A stretch of 64,000 bases of DNA from Sediminicola sp040566555 (lineage in GTDB: Bacteria; Bacteroidota; Bacteroidia; Flavobacteriales; Flavobacteriaceae), in NCBI RefSeq assembly GCF_040566555.1, contig NZ_JBEWYP010000003.1, positions 124,001 through 188,000 on the forward strand, written 5' to 3'. The notes under the pieces are model-generated. The model was not told the origin of the DNA and ran no database searches. It worked only from the letters and a program-made list of their open reading frames with translations. Positions within the stretch are counted from its first letter, which is position 1. Each line of letters opens with the position of its first letter. Positions 25,102-34,747 of this stretch are shown piece by piece. A program made the position numbers and the translations under genes.

Positions 25102-25166
25102 GAAAGCTATCTAATTCCCTTAAAATTACGTAAATTTAAGAAGGTATTCATCTAATAATCAGAAAG

Positions 25167-26087
25167 ATGTCCAATATTCCAAAAGTAACGGTAATTGGTG
25201 CTTCCAACGTTGATTTAATAGGTCTGGCTAAGGAAAAATTAATTTATGAGGATTCCAATGTTGGTTCGATTGACACGATCCTCGGAGGGGTCGGTCGCAA
25301 TATTGCTGAAAATTTAAAACATTTAGGGTTTGATGTTGATTTCCTAAGTGTATTTGCTGATGATGAGTTTTCTAAAACTTTAAAAAATTCCTGTAAGGAT
25401 CTAGGCATCTCCATTGAACATAGTTTAACGGTCAAAGGGAGTAATACATCACTTTACGTGGCGATCATGGACCATTACCGTGATTTGGCTTTGGCCCTTT
25501 CCGCTATGGATATTTACGATACTATTCCCGATAGTTTTATTTTGGAAAAGTTGGACGTTATCGCCCAAAATGAATTTTGTGTGATAGAGACCAATCTTCC
25601 TGTTTCCATCTTGGAACTTGTCACAGAAAAACTCCCTAACACTAAATTTGCTTTGGAAGCTGTTTCTGCAAAAAAGGCCTTAAAAGCCATATCAATCATA
25701 GATAGATTACATATTTTAAAATGTAATGCCAAGGAAGCCGAATTGCTGAGCAATATGACAGTCCAATATGAAAGCGATTACGAGAAAATCATTGAACATT
25801 TTTTGGGGATGGGAGTGAAAAAAGTTTTCATTACCCTGGGTAAAGATGGTGTTGCTTATGGGGACCAAAATGAAATCTTCATCAATAAAAACAATATCCT
25901 CATTCCAGTCAATACCATTGGAGCTGGGGACGCCTTTATGGCCGGACTAATCTATGGAGAAACCAAGGGAATGGATCTTTATGACATGGTTAATTTTGGA
26001 ACTGGCTGTGCCCAAATCACAATTCAACATAAAAATGCAGTACATCCCGAGATATGCGAGGAAATGGTTTTAAAAACCATGCAATGA
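25167..26087 (+). CDS. psuK: Pseudouridine kinase (PfkB/ribokinase family)
   Basis: The 306-aa protein has the PfkB fold. The N-terminal signature is GGVGRNIAENLKHLG (about 40-54) and the C-terminal signature NTIGAGDAFMAGLIYG contains the catalytic Asp. The Gly-rich first motif with RN-AENL is the form seen in pseudouridine kinases. It phosphorylates pseudouridine to its 5'-phosphate using ATP. The stop overlaps the psuG start (ATGA). The specific call depends on the neighbouring psuG. Confidence 0.88.
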   Translation: MSNIPKVTVIGASNVDLIGLAKEKLIYEDSNVGSIDTILGGVGRNIAENLKHLGFDVDFLSVFADDEFSKTLKNSCKDLGISIEHSLTVKGSNTSLYVAIMDHYRDLALALSAMDIYDTIPDSFILEKLDVIAQNEFCVIETNLPVSILELVTEKLPNTKFALEAVSAKKALKAISIIDRLHILKCNAKEAELLSNMTVQYESDYEKIIEHFLGMGVKKVFITLGKDGVAYGDQNEIFINKNNILIPVNTIGAGDAFMAGLIYGETKGMDLYDMVNFGTGCAQITIQHKNAVHPEICEEMVLKTMQ

Positions 26088-27004
26088 TTGCAAGCATCCT
26101 CGACATTCAATCGGAGGTAAAGAATGCTTTAAATGGAGGCTTGCCCATTGTAGCATTGGAATCTACTATAATCTCCCATGGCATGCCCTATCCACAAAAT
26201 TTGGAAACTGCTTTACAAGTTGAGCAAATCCTGAGAGATTACGGGGTTGTTCCTGCAACTACTGCTGTACTTAACGGGAAGCTCAAAGTAGGGTTGACTG
26301 AAAAAGAACTTGTTCACCTAGCCAAATCAGGGCAAAAAATTGTAAAAGCCAGTCGTAGGGATCTTCCATACCTCTTATCAAAAAACATAGATGGGGCCAC
26401 AACAGTGGCATCTACAATGATTGCTGCCCAATTGGCTGGAATTTCTATAATGGCCACTGGAGGTATCGGAGGGGTTCATCGAGGTGCTTCAGAAAGCTTC
26501 GACATTTCTGCGGATCTACAAGAGTTGGCCCATACCAACGTTGCAGTGGTCTGCGCTGGGATCAAATCCGTTCTGGATATTAGTTTGACCCTGGAATATC
26601 TCGAAACTCACGGGGTGCCCGTCCTCGGTTATAAAACCTCTGAATTACCTGCATTTTACACCCAAAAGAGCGGTTATAACGTAACTTATCGAATGGAAAG
26701 TGCCAAGGAAATTGCTCAAATGTTAAAGGTAAAGTGGGCCCTCCCCTTAAATGGCGGTGTCATTATTGCCAATCCCATTCCCAAGGAAAAGGAATTGTCA
26801 TTTGAGGTAATGCACAAGGCTATTGAGGAGGCACTTTTAGAAGAGCAGAAGTTAGGAATAAAGGGAAAGGAAAGCACTCCCTTTCTTTTGGGCAAGGTTA
26901 AGCAATTAACCAGCGGCACCAGTCTTATGGCCAATATTGAGTTGGTGTATAACAATGCAAGAGTAGCTGCTGCTGTTGCTAAAGAATATATTGCCCTGAT
27001 GTAA
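26084..27004 (+). CDS. psuG: Pseudouridine-5'-phosphate glycosidase
   Basis: I take ATG 26084 as the start because it overlaps the psuK stop and matches family N-termini; a frame from 26054 adds only 10 residues. The 306-aa protein has the invariant ALESTIISHGMPYPQN, TTVASTMIAA, MATGGIGGVHRGA and DISADLQEL segments. The enzyme cleaves pseudouridine-5'-phosphate to uracil and ribose-5-phosphate through a lysine adduct with Mn2+. Together with PsuK it completes pseudouridine breakdown. Confidence 0.94.
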   Translation: MIASILDIQSEVKNALNGGLPIVALESTIISHGMPYPQNLETALQVEQILRDYGVVPATTAVLNGKLKVGLTEKELVHLAKSGQKIVKASRRDLPYLLSKNIDGATTVASTMIAAQLAGISIMATGGIGGVHRGASESFDISADLQELAHTNVAVVCAGIKSVLDISLTLEYLETHGVPVLGYKTSELPAFYTQKSGYNVTYRMESAKEIAQMLKVKWALPLNGGVIIANPIPKEKELSFEVMHKAIEEALLEEQKLGIKGKESTPFLLGKVKQLTSGTSLMANIELVYNNARVAAAVAKEYIALM

Positions 27005-27087
27005 TAATTGTTGATTTACCGGGAATAAAATTAAAGAAAAATGCATCTTTGGAAACAAATTTAATTCTATAACTAGTTGCATTCATA

Positions 27088-27672
27088 ATGCCAATAACAA
27101 ACCACCTTCATTATAAAATACACAAACCTTTTGGCATGTTGAGTCAGATGGGTTCAAATGATCCCAAAGAGGTTCGGAGTAAGCGGTTCTTGGAGGAACT
27201 GTTTAATTTTCCTGAAGGGATTATGCCTATAGGCCGTTTGGATGCGAAATCTGAAGGACTCCTGTTAATGACAACTGATGGTAAATTGAGTGATACCATT
27301 AATCGTTCTGGGGTAGAAAAGGAATATTACGTCCAATTGGATGGGGAGATCACAGAAAAAGAGATTGCAGACTTAGAAACTGGTGTAGAAATTGGTTTTG
27401 GCGGTAAAAGATACCATACCAAACCCTGTAAGGTCCATAAAATCAATACCCCCCACCTACTTCCTCCACCAGATCATAAACTGCGTATAGGGAGGCATAG
27501 GCCCACCTCATGGATCAGTATTGTATTGACCGAAGGAAAATTTAGACAAGTGCGTAAAATGACGGCGGCTGTTGGTTACCCTACCTTGAGATTGGTGAGG
27601 GTAAGAATAGGAATTACCACTTTAAGAGATCTTGCCCCAGGTGCTGTTGCGGAAATTGAAGTTCCATTTTAA
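27088..27672 (+). CDS. 23S rRNA pseudouridine synthase, RluE-like (RsuA family)
   Basis: The 194-aa protein is the catalytic domain only, without the S4 domain of RluB/RsuA, as in RluE. The active-site motif is IGRLDAKSEGLLL with Asp52. The conserved KEYYVQLDG and LTEGKFRQVRKM are present. It converts a uridine of 23S rRNA (U2457 in E. coli) to pseudouridine. It follows psuG by 83 nt on the same strand, so one neighbourhood both makes and degrades pseudouridine; separate transcription is possible. Confidence 0.88.
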   Translation: MPITNHLHYKIHKPFGMLSQMGSNDPKEVRSKRFLEELFNFPEGIMPIGRLDAKSEGLLLMTTDGKLSDTINRSGVEKEYYVQLDGEITEKEIADLETGVEIGFGGKRYHTKPCKVHKINTPHLLPPPDHKLRIGRHRPTSWISIVLTEGKFRQVRKMTAAVGYPTLRLVRVRIGITTLRDLAPGAVAEIEVPF

Positions 27673-27734
27673 TTTATACCCAATGAATTTCTAATTATAC
27701 CTACCGTTAAATCCGTTATACTACTAAAAACCCT

Positions 27735-28304
27735 CTATTTTGGGCTATACGTCTTAGAAAATACAGTTTCATATTGGTTATTGTCCTTCATATACTTGAC
27801 ATTGGCCGATAAAGGAAGTTTCACATCAGGATCTAAAACCGTATAATGCGCCATTCCGATAACAGGCTTACCAGATTCATCGAAATAAACCGGCGTTGAA
27901 TTCTGAATAACGTGAACATATTGTCCGACCCCATTTTTTAAGCGGTAATTATAGGTATAACAAAGATGTTTACGTTCTTGCAAGGGGATTTCCTTCAGCG
28001 TAAATTCCATTAGATCCTGAAGTGCCATTAAATAACATTCCAGGTCTTCAGGATGCATTATGCTCCAAAAATACTTTATCCCTTTTGTTTTCATTTCTTG
28101 GGATTTCATTCCAGTACACACTTCAAAATTTTTACTTACAAAATCAAAGGACAAGGAAGTGGTGTTAATTAGGGTGAAGAAGGTGGAATTATAGGGCAGG
28201 TAAGCGTCCAATTCAATAATTTTCTTAATATGGTGCTCCAATGTTATATTGCCATTTGATTTAAAAATGGAACTGTAAGTATCCTTAATATCTTTGGTTG
28301 GCAT
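27735..28304 (-). CDS. PAS domain protein without output domain
   Basis: The 189-aa protein has a PAS-like core (about 38-155) with FDFVSKNFEVCTGM, FWSIMHPEDLECY, YNYRLKNGVGQYVHV and PVIGMAHYTVLDP. This form is common in flavobacterial LuxR regulators, where an HTH follows. Here the frame ends 29 residues after the PAS core (KTYSPK) and no HTH is visible in any frame downstream. It is either a stand-alone sensor or a truncated regulator. It is a single gene. Confidence 0.72.
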   Translation of the reverse strand: MPTKDIKDTYSSIFKSNGNITLEHHIKKIIELDAYLPYNSTFFTLINTTSLSFDFVSKNFEVCTGMKSQEMKTKGIKYFWSIMHPEDLECYLMALQDLMEFTLKEIPLQERKHLCYTYNYRLKNGVGQYVHVIQNSTPVYFDESGKPVIGMAHYTVLDPDVKLPLSANVKYMKDNNQYETVFSKTYSPK

Positions 28305-28599
28305 TTCGGGGATTGAATTTAGATAACAGTAAAGAACGCAAGAAAAAAATCTATAATCAATGCTATTTCCATAATAATGATCGATTATTCTCTTAACATT
28401 GATAAAATGGGAACGATTATTATATTAATTATCTCCGACAAAGCTTAAAAAACGAACGTATAGCAGGTACTTAACAGGGATTTAATTACTATTTTATATA
28501 TAAATATAAATGTCAATGGACAAATCTTTCCTTACAGTCCTATGGGTATGCACATTCTACCTCCCCCATACAATTGATTAAGAGACGGAATTCTACAAA

Positions 28600-29103
28600 T
28601 TAGGAGTATTCAATTTTAAGGATTTCGAAGACTCTATTACCATTTTCCAATTTCAGGGTTGCCACTTCCCCTACCTTTTTATGGTTCAGGATTTTGGCCA
28701 AAGGTGAAGTAAAGGCAATTTTACCCTTAGAGATATCAGCCTCATCCACCCCTACGATCTGAAGCGTTTGTAATTTTCCTGTTGCTTGGACTTTTAATTG
28801 TATCTGTGCTCCAAACCTTATACTTTCTTTATCTTGACTACCAAGGTCAATAGGTCTGGCGCTATTTATACGGTCATTCAACAATTGGAGTTTACCGTTA
28901 AGAACCAATAATGCAATTCTTCTTTCATTGGCGTCGGCAATGTCCAATGTACTGCGCTCATGTAACAGCACTTCTCTTTCATCCATTAGCTTCTGTAATC
29001 CCACCGGGGTTACATAATTGGTCTCCCCGGCTGGCAAGTGCGCTCTTGGGGAAATTATAGGTATTTCTTCTTGGTCATCTTCCTTAACAAAGGCTCTACT
29101 CAT
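28600..29103 (-). CDS. GreA/GreB family transcription elongation factor
   Basis: The 167-aa protein has an N-terminal coiled-coil region (about 30-85) and a C-terminal Gre FKBP-like domain with RFGAQIQLK, LQIVGVDEADISKGKIAFTSPLAKIL (split here in meaning, not contiguous motif) and KVGEVATL. The acidic tip of the coiled coil, which stimulates RNA cleavage by polymerase, reads LDIADANERR rather than the usual GDxxENxEY, so activity may differ. It is the last gene in the co-directional set from 34.3 kb. Confidence 0.82.
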   Translation of the reverse strand: MSRAFVKEDDQEEIPIISPRAHLPAGETNYVTPVGLQKLMDEREVLLHERSTLDIADANERRIALLVLNGKLQLLNDRINSARPIDLGSQDKESIRFGAQIQLKVQATGKLQTLQIVGVDEADISKGKIAFTSPLAKILNHKKVGEVATLKLENGNRVFEILKIEYS

Positions 29104-29166
29104 AAATTTTCAATATTGTTATTATTTTAAAATAGAAAAAAATAAGGAGGATTCCAAGCCAAACAC

Positions 29167-29862
29167 CTACTCTTGGACATCACTAAGTTCAATAATCGGG
29201 GTGAGTGTCAGTTTCCTGAACTCTACCTCCGATCCTTCTGCTTGCACGGCAATCTGTCCACTGCTCACCGTTGCATTATACCCATAGTTGGCCAAGGTAC
29301 CATTGACCCAAACTTTAATTTCATTTTTAAAACATTCAATCACCATGGTATTCCAATCACCCAAGGGTTTTTCCAAGCCGTTTTTCAAGTTTTCAATACG
29401 CCTGTTCGTATCTTCGATGATTCCCCATGATTCCTTGGGACCTCTTCGTTCTACCATATTATCGGCAGTAATATCTTCCACAATTACCCAGAAGTCCCCA
29501 GCATTTTCATGTTCCATTTGCACCTCAATAGATTTTGGAAACATTTTATAAAGGGCCCTTGGGGTAGAGGCGTGAACCAAAATTCCACAATTCCCAGGTT
29601 CTCCTGTAAAACGGTATTCAATATCCAACCTATAATTTTTATACTCAGCATCAGTGATAAGATGGCCTCTGGGCGTCCCCAGGCTCACCAAATTACCATC
29701 TCGAACTATAAAGGGATTGATAGTATTGGTTAGGGTATCCATTTCTGGGACATCCACGTGCCAGCCCTCTAAATTTTGGCCGTTAAAAAGTGGGAAAGTT
29801 GTTTTGGTATTACAAGCAACTATTGTCAGAGTTATAGAGGCTAGAAATAATAGTTTTTTCAT
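29167..29862 (-). CDS. DUF1080 (3-keto-disaccharide hydrolase) lipoprotein
   Basis: The 231-aa protein has a lipoprotein signal (LTIVACNTK, Cys17) followed by a concanavalin-like DUF1080 domain. It shows FNGQNLEGWHVD, YKNYRLDIEYRF, NCGILVHA, EVQMEHENAGDF and GDWNTMVIEC. The Pfam family is now described as 3-keto-disaccharide hydrolase, acting on oxidised glycosides. It lies 21 nt after the D-threonine-aldolase-like gene on the same strand and is probably co-transcribed. The link between the two is unclear. Confidence 0.87.
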   Translation of the reverse strand: MKKLLFLASITLTIVACNTKTTFPLFNGQNLEGWHVDVPEMDTLTNTINPFIVRDGNLVSLGTPRGHLITDAEYKNYRLDIEYRFTGEPGNCGILVHASTPRALYKMFPKSIEVQMEHENAGDFWVIVEDITADNMVERRGPKESWGIIEDTNRRIENLKNGLEKPLGDWNTMVIECFKNEIKVWVNGTLANYGYNATVSSGQIAVQAEGSEVEFRKLTLTPIIELSDVQE

Positions 29863-29883
29863 GGATTTTAGAAGATGTATTTG

Positions 29884-31011
29884 TTAAATATTGATTTTTC
29901 TTTTGCGTGCGGTAATCTGCCATGTGTCCACCTTGTTACCATTTTCGATAACTGCGACCTCGTCATATAAATTAATAGTGGGACAAATGTGATAAGGTAC
30001 GCCATAGAAGACATCACCGACCGCAATTGTATCCCAATCCTTTACCTTAAGTACTCCGTGTTCCTCACTTTGTGATAGAAGCTCATAATCAGAAAGATTC
30101 AGAAATCTCACCCGACTATGAATAGGATTTTCTGAGGCCACCCCCTTATGCCCAAGATCTAGTGTAATAATGCCTTTTTTAGGTTTGGAAATTACTCGTG
30201 TGACCAATAGGGCAGCATATTGGAATTCTTGTTCCTCCATTTTGTCGCCATATCCCCAATCCCAAAACAAACACGTACCTGGACTGCAAATACGGCTTTC
30301 TTCCAAGAGATGGGCCGTAAATGAAGGTGTTCCGCCGCAAATAAGCTGACAGTTTGGGTCCTCCTTTTTTAATTGGGCGTATAGTGTATTGACCTTATTA
30401 AGGCCAAGCTCTATTTCCTCCTTTCTTTTTTGAAAGTCGCTATGCCTTAAATGCCCATCATAAACGTGTAAACCTCTAAAATAAAGATTTTTAAGATTTT
30501 TCACCTCAAACACAAGTTCATCCAAGTCGGCTCCCATTTCTATTCCAGAGCGGTCCATGCCGTTGTTGATATCAATGAAAATTGCGATACGAAGGTTTTT
30601 ATTAAAAGCCACCTCATTAAGCCGTTGGGCGGAAGCAATATTATCTACAAGGGTTGAAAATACAGTTTTTGGATAATTTTCGATGAGCGACGCCAAACGT
30701 TCTACTTTGGGGCCTACCAATTGGTGGGCTATCAAAACCTCACTAGCCCCTTCCTGGGCGGCTATCTCGGCCTCTGCAATAGTAGACGCCTTGAACCTCG
30801 TTATGCCATTGGAGATCATAAGGGCAATGACCTTCGGCATTTTATTGGTTTTAACATGCGGCATCAATCTGGAAACATCATTGCCTACCATGGCCTTCAT
30901 CTTATGAATATTGAACAGCAAGCGGTCCTTGTATAAGGCGATGGAAGGGGAATCCAATTCCGATACATTATTGATAAGGAACCAGTTTGATGATAAATTG
31001 CCAGGGGTCAT
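29884..31011 (-). CDS. D-threonine aldolase family PLP enzyme
   Basis: The 375-aa protein has an alanine-racemase-like N-terminal barrel with the PLP lysine in MPHVKTNKMP (Lys54), FIDINNGMDRSGI and GLHVYDGHLRH. The C-terminal domain has the metal-binding PYHICPTINLYDE. This is the DSD1/D-TA layout; members cleave D-threonine to glycine and acetaldehyde or deaminate D-serine/3-hydroxy-D-aspartate with a divalent metal. It starts 15 nt after the GltS stop, which suggests the imported substrate is an amino acid. Exact substrate not known. Confidence 0.88.
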   Translation of the reverse strand: MTPGNLSSNWFLINNVSELDSPSIALYKDRLLFNIHKMKAMVGNDVSRLMPHVKTNKMPKVIALMISNGITRFKASTIAEAEIAAQEGASEVLIAHQLVGPKVERLASLIENYPKTVFSTLVDNIASAQRLNEVAFNKNLRIAIFIDINNGMDRSGIEMGADLDELVFEVKNLKNLYFRGLHVYDGHLRHSDFQKRKEEIELGLNKVNTLYAQLKKEDPNCQLICGGTPSFTAHLLEESRICSPGTCLFWDWGYGDKMEEQEFQYAALLVTRVISKPKKGIITLDLGHKGVASENPIHSRVRFLNLSDYELLSQSEEHGVLKVKDWDTIAVGDVFYGVPYHICPTINLYDEVAVIENGNKVDTWQITARKRKINI

Positions 31012-31026
31012 AATTCTATATTTAAG

Positions 31027-32361
31027 TTAAGACACTTTATAAGTCCTGTTGAATTTCTTAATCAAGATATAAAGGATTATTCCTCCAAGCAAGCAACCGA
31101 GGGTAAAATGCCATTGAAATCCCTGGCTAGCCAAAATTGGAAAAAATACGAGACAAAGTACCTCAAATGGGGTCACCCCAATATAGCCCAAGGCGAAAAC
31201 CGGTAATGTTTCGGATTTGGACTCAGGATCGACCATCCGTAATAAGGCGATACCGATTGCAGTTACCCCTAAGGACATGCCCCATAAAAAAATGGATTTT
31301 TCAAACCAGTAGGTAATGAATAATTTTGAACCCATAAACCGAAACAGAAAAATAGCAAGTGCTATACCCAAAATAAATATGAGAAGCAGGGGACCGGCAA
31401 ATTTAATCACCACAGCCGTTTTTATGGACGCAATTCCAAATACCACAATGAGATCTGCGAATAACCCACAAATTCTACTCATCAGCTTTGGATCAAAATA
31501 TTGCATTAATTTTAATTTGGACAACGAAGCCTTTAAAAGTAACCCTACCACAAAAGCAAATGAAAAGGCGGCAATGGTATAGCCACTTAAAAAAGGTTTG
31601 GTAATATTGGTGAGAAATATTCCGGCAAACCCAACAAATACTACTAACATAAGATGCATTAATAAAGGGTCTATGGCAATGTTCGAAAATGTGGCCTTCC
31701 CGATGGACTTTTGGTCCTTTAAAACTATCAGTCCAGTTTTATAACTATCGGGCAACTCATTAAAATTTTTGATAAATGAGGTGTGTTTCTTTTTTATACC
31801 CCATTGCACCATAATTACCCCGCCCATAGTTGCAGAAAATATCCCAACCGTAGCGCTTGTCATAGCCAAGGATTGTGCTTCTGCCCATTGCAAATTGGAG
31901 GCAAAAGACTCCCCTATGGCTGCCGCAGTTCCATGGCCCCCAAAAAAACCAGTGGCCAGGATGGCACCAAAACTGGTGTGGATCCCGGGATATAACCAGC
32001 TTAAAAAAGTAAGCCCGAACAGGAGTCCTATTCCCCATTGTAACAAGAGGATGATAATGGATGCACCTCCAATTTGAACGGTATTTCTTTTAAACTCTCT
32101 TGATTTATCTTTTTCAATGTCGAAGGTGAAAGGCAGGGAGCCAAACAAAAAAGCGATCATTATTCCTGGATAAGAACCAATTTGATCCGAAAACGGCAGA
32201 AATTCCAACCCATTAGTGCCCAAGAGTAGGCCTAATAACCCTGTAATAATACTTACAGGGATAAATAATTTTTGCAAAAAGGTGATTCTATTTCTTAGTA
32301 TAAAACCAATTAAAAGAAGGATGGATATCAATCCTAAATCCTGGATAAAGCTAGATGGCAT
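31027..32361 (-). CDS. Sodium/glutamate symporter (GltS/ESS family)
   Basis: The 444-aa protein has 11-12 membrane helices and the ESS hallmark GGHGTAAAIG (141-150) in the first re-entrant loop, with a matching GVTPFEVL/LGYIGV loop in the second half. GltS imports glutamate with Na+; close relatives may accept other acidic amino acids. It is placed between a CocE/NonD hydrolase and a D-threonine-aldolase-like enzyme on the same strand. Specificity for glutamate is not certain. Confidence 0.88.
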   Translation of the reverse strand: MPSSFIQDLGLISILLLIGFILRNRITFLQKLFIPVSIITGLLGLLLGTNGLEFLPFSDQIGSYPGIMIAFLFGSLPFTFDIEKDKSREFKRNTVQIGGASIIILLLQWGIGLLFGLTFLSWLYPGIHTSFGAILATGFFGGHGTAAAIGESFASNLQWAEAQSLAMTSATVGIFSATMGGVIMVQWGIKKKHTSFIKNFNELPDSYKTGLIVLKDQKSIGKATFSNIAIDPLLMHLMLVVFVGFAGIFLTNITKPFLSGYTIAAFSFAFVVGLLLKASLSKLKLMQYFDPKLMSRICGLFADLIVVFGIASIKTAVVIKFAGPLLLIFILGIALAIFLFRFMGSKLFITYWFEKSIFLWGMSLGVTAIGIALLRMVDPESKSETLPVFALGYIGVTPFEVLCLVFFPILASQGFQWHFTLGCLLGGIILYILIKKFNRTYKVS

Positions 32362-32448
32362 GGAAAGGTTTTAAATGAGCTTAATTGATTTTAATTAATT
32401 GAGGTTAAAGTACTTATGTTGATACAACCAAAGTTATCCTCCATCTGA

Positions 32449-34332
32449 TTATTTTCTTTTGATCGGCAGTCTTATCTGCGACGGATAGGTGTCCGAATGA
32501 TGCACCTTATTACGGGCAACCACTCCTTTGGATTCATCATAATTGGTTCCCCCAGTATTTAAATTACGGGCAAACCTTGGAAAATTACTACTTGATATCT
32601 CGATTCGGATCCTATGACCCTTTTTAAAATAATTACTGGTAGACATTGGTGTTAGGTCTACCTTGTATACCTTTCCTTTTTGCATAAATACTTCCTTATC
32701 ATAGCCTTCCCTATACCTTACCCTTTGAATGGTCTCATCCAAATTATAGGCTGTGCCGTCTGGATAAACATCTATTAGTTTAATGGTAAAATCGGTATCC
32801 TTGGCATCAGAGGACACATACAAAGTAGATTCGATGAAGCCTGATACTTCTACCCCTTCTGAAAGGACATCTGTAGTATACACCAAAATATCGTTTCTAG
32901 TTTCCATTTGTTGTTGGTCAAAGGCTCCACCTTTCACTGCATTTCCTGTACAACATACATTGCCCCCATATGATGTAACGGGATTCATAGGGTCATAAAT
33001 AAATGAATCTGGCATGTCCTGTTTTGGTTTGGTGGTTGTTAGTTTCCCATCCCCATATAAGCTATTGGCACTTCCTTTACTATTGATGTAGTAGGTCTCC
33101 AGTTTTGTGGTGGCTGGCGGCCATTCACTTGCAGATTGCCATGTATTACTTCCCATAGTATAGTATTGTACCCTGGGGGTATTTTCTTTAAAATTGTTCT
33201 GTTCCCCTTTTAGCCAAAGATCAAACCAGGCATAAATCTGTTCCTCATAGTTCAACCGGGCATCTCCAACACTTCGTTCCCCAACAATTGTATTCTCTGT
33301 TGCCCTGGTATAGGCACAGTGTAAAGTGGGTGCTATTACTAAGTACTGATTGTCCCTTATTTCCTGGTCCTTGGCATTTTTTCGTACATGATTGAAAAGG
33401 GCCAAATTAGGACTTATGGAGACGTCATACCAGGAGGCAAACCAAAAACTGGGAACTCCAAAATCCATATTGTCATGATAGAGTCCGCCTGTATACCAAT
33501 CTTTGTGGTTAGGGGTGCGTCGTACCATTTTGTCAAACACCTCTTTTTTACCATTCATATTCTTTATGATATCTTGGATTGGAAGATGTTTTAGGGCTTC
33601 GGCCATATCCACAGATGGATTTTCTGGTGCCAGGTCATAAAATCTTGAAATGCGGATTAAATCTTCTTGGGTGGCTCCGGCAGGAATTCTTGGCTTGAAT
33701 TTATCGTGTTCAACACCATATAGCCATGAAAAGAATAAAAGCTGTTCTACTCCTCCCCTATACCAGTTACCTTGTTCATAATAGTCGCCTATTCGTCCTA
33801 CCCCAGCCCCGTATCCTTGTGGAACCATTGCTGAATGTGATGGATGATCCAAAGCTGCAACGGCCATTTGCCACTCTGCAGTTGAGGAACAGCCCAAAGT
33901 GCCAATTTTTCCGTTGGACCACGGCTGATCCTTCATCCATGAAAAGGCATCATACCCATCGGTCAAAGGTACCCCCAAAATATCCCATTCCCCTTCAGAG
34001 AAGTACCTACCACGTTCGTTCTGTACTACATAGGCATACCCCCTTTTTACTGCCTCATAAGCCCGTTCTGCAGTTCTTGTCTTTTCTTCCCCATCACCCC
34101 AGGAATTGAAATTGTAAGGGGTCCGTGAAAAGATAATGGGAACAGGCTCTGCACTTTTAGGTCTATAGATATCTGTTGCCAAGCGTACACCATCTCGCAT
34201 GGGCATCATTACTTTTTGATCGGTAATTGCTATTTCATTGAGTTTCTCAAGTATGTCATTTTGGGCCTGTAGGTTGAAAGTAAAAAAACAAAGTAACAAG
34301 CAAAATGTAGCGAAGGTCAATCGTGTATTCAT
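32449..34332 (-). CDS. CocE/NonD family hydrolase (X-Pro dipeptidyl-peptidase type)
   Basis: I choose ATG 34332, which opens a signal peptide (MNTRLTFATFCLLLCFFTFNLQAQ in segments, cut near LQAQ); a TTG nine codons upstream is less likely. The 627-aa protein has the S15 alpha/beta-hydrolase domain: PMRDGVRLATDIYRP, NERGRYFSEGEW, the Ser elbow GTLGCSSTAEWQ, and a C-terminal jelly-roll (GFIESTLYVSSDAKDTDF). Family members hydrolyse esters, amides or acyl-L-amino acids. It is first in the set with GltS and the aldolase. Secreted. Confidence 0.87.
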   Translation of the reverse strand: MNTRLTFATFCLLLCFFTFNLQAQNDILEKLNEIAITDQKVMMPMRDGVRLATDIYRPKSAEPVPIIFSRTPYNFNSWGDGEEKTRTAERAYEAVKRGYAYVVQNERGRYFSEGEWDILGVPLTDGYDAFSWMKDQPWSNGKIGTLGCSSTAEWQMAVAALDHPSHSAMVPQGYGAGVGRIGDYYEQGNWYRGGVEQLLFFSWLYGVEHDKFKPRIPAGATQEDLIRISRFYDLAPENPSVDMAEALKHLPIQDIIKNMNGKKEVFDKMVRRTPNHKDWYTGGLYHDNMDFGVPSFWFASWYDVSISPNLALFNHVRKNAKDQEIRDNQYLVIAPTLHCAYTRATENTIVGERSVGDARLNYEEQIYAWFDLWLKGEQNNFKENTPRVQYYTMGSNTWQSASEWPPATTKLETYYINSKGSANSLYGDGKLTTTKPKQDMPDSFIYDPMNPVTSYGGNVCCTGNAVKGGAFDQQQMETRNDILVYTTDVLSEGVEVSGFIESTLYVSSDAKDTDFTIKLIDVYPDGTAYNLDETIQRVRYREGYDKEVFMQKGKVYKVDLTPMSTSNYFKKGHRIRIEISSSNFPRFARNLNTGGTNYDESKGVVARNKVHHSDTYPSQIRLPIKRK

Positions 34333-34359
34333 GGTATATTTTTGGTTGGTAATTTTCAA

Positions 34360-34747
34360 ATGGTAAGTTATAAAAATTTGAACATGAATACTATACTAGG
34401 ATATAATTTGATTGCAGTTTTAAATCACTAGAAGTTCTTTTTGCAACACCAAAATAACTAGATAATCCAGGTATCTCGAAACGTTCTTCTACATTATACA
34501 TGTGGGCAAAAGGAGAAAATAGTTGTGAACTAGGAAAACCAATTATATAGCATGGTTAAGATCTTTAAAAGGCACCCTCATGTGATACGTATAACTATCT
34601 TTAATTCAGCATGCTAGGGTTGTTAGAATACAATGTTTTGACATGTGTAATAAAGTCTCATTATTATTTTAAAAGAGTTATCTTAACACGTTGGTAGGGA
34701 GCAACTATCCTGCCCTAATTATTCACTTTTATTAAAACTAATTAAAG
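34360..34747. other. Intergenic region without recognised feature
   Basis: This 388-nt gap between the hydrolase start and the small Lys-rich gene has low GC and no ORF, hairpin or repeat that I can support. Promoters for the two divergent units presumably lie here, but no exact TAnnTTTG box with a spaced TTG was found. Confidence 0.5.

Noticed and set aside
33726..34109. 127-codon plus-strand frame inside the CocE/NonD gene
   Set aside because: Antisense shadow of a well-supported hydrolase; the product has no recognisable pattern.
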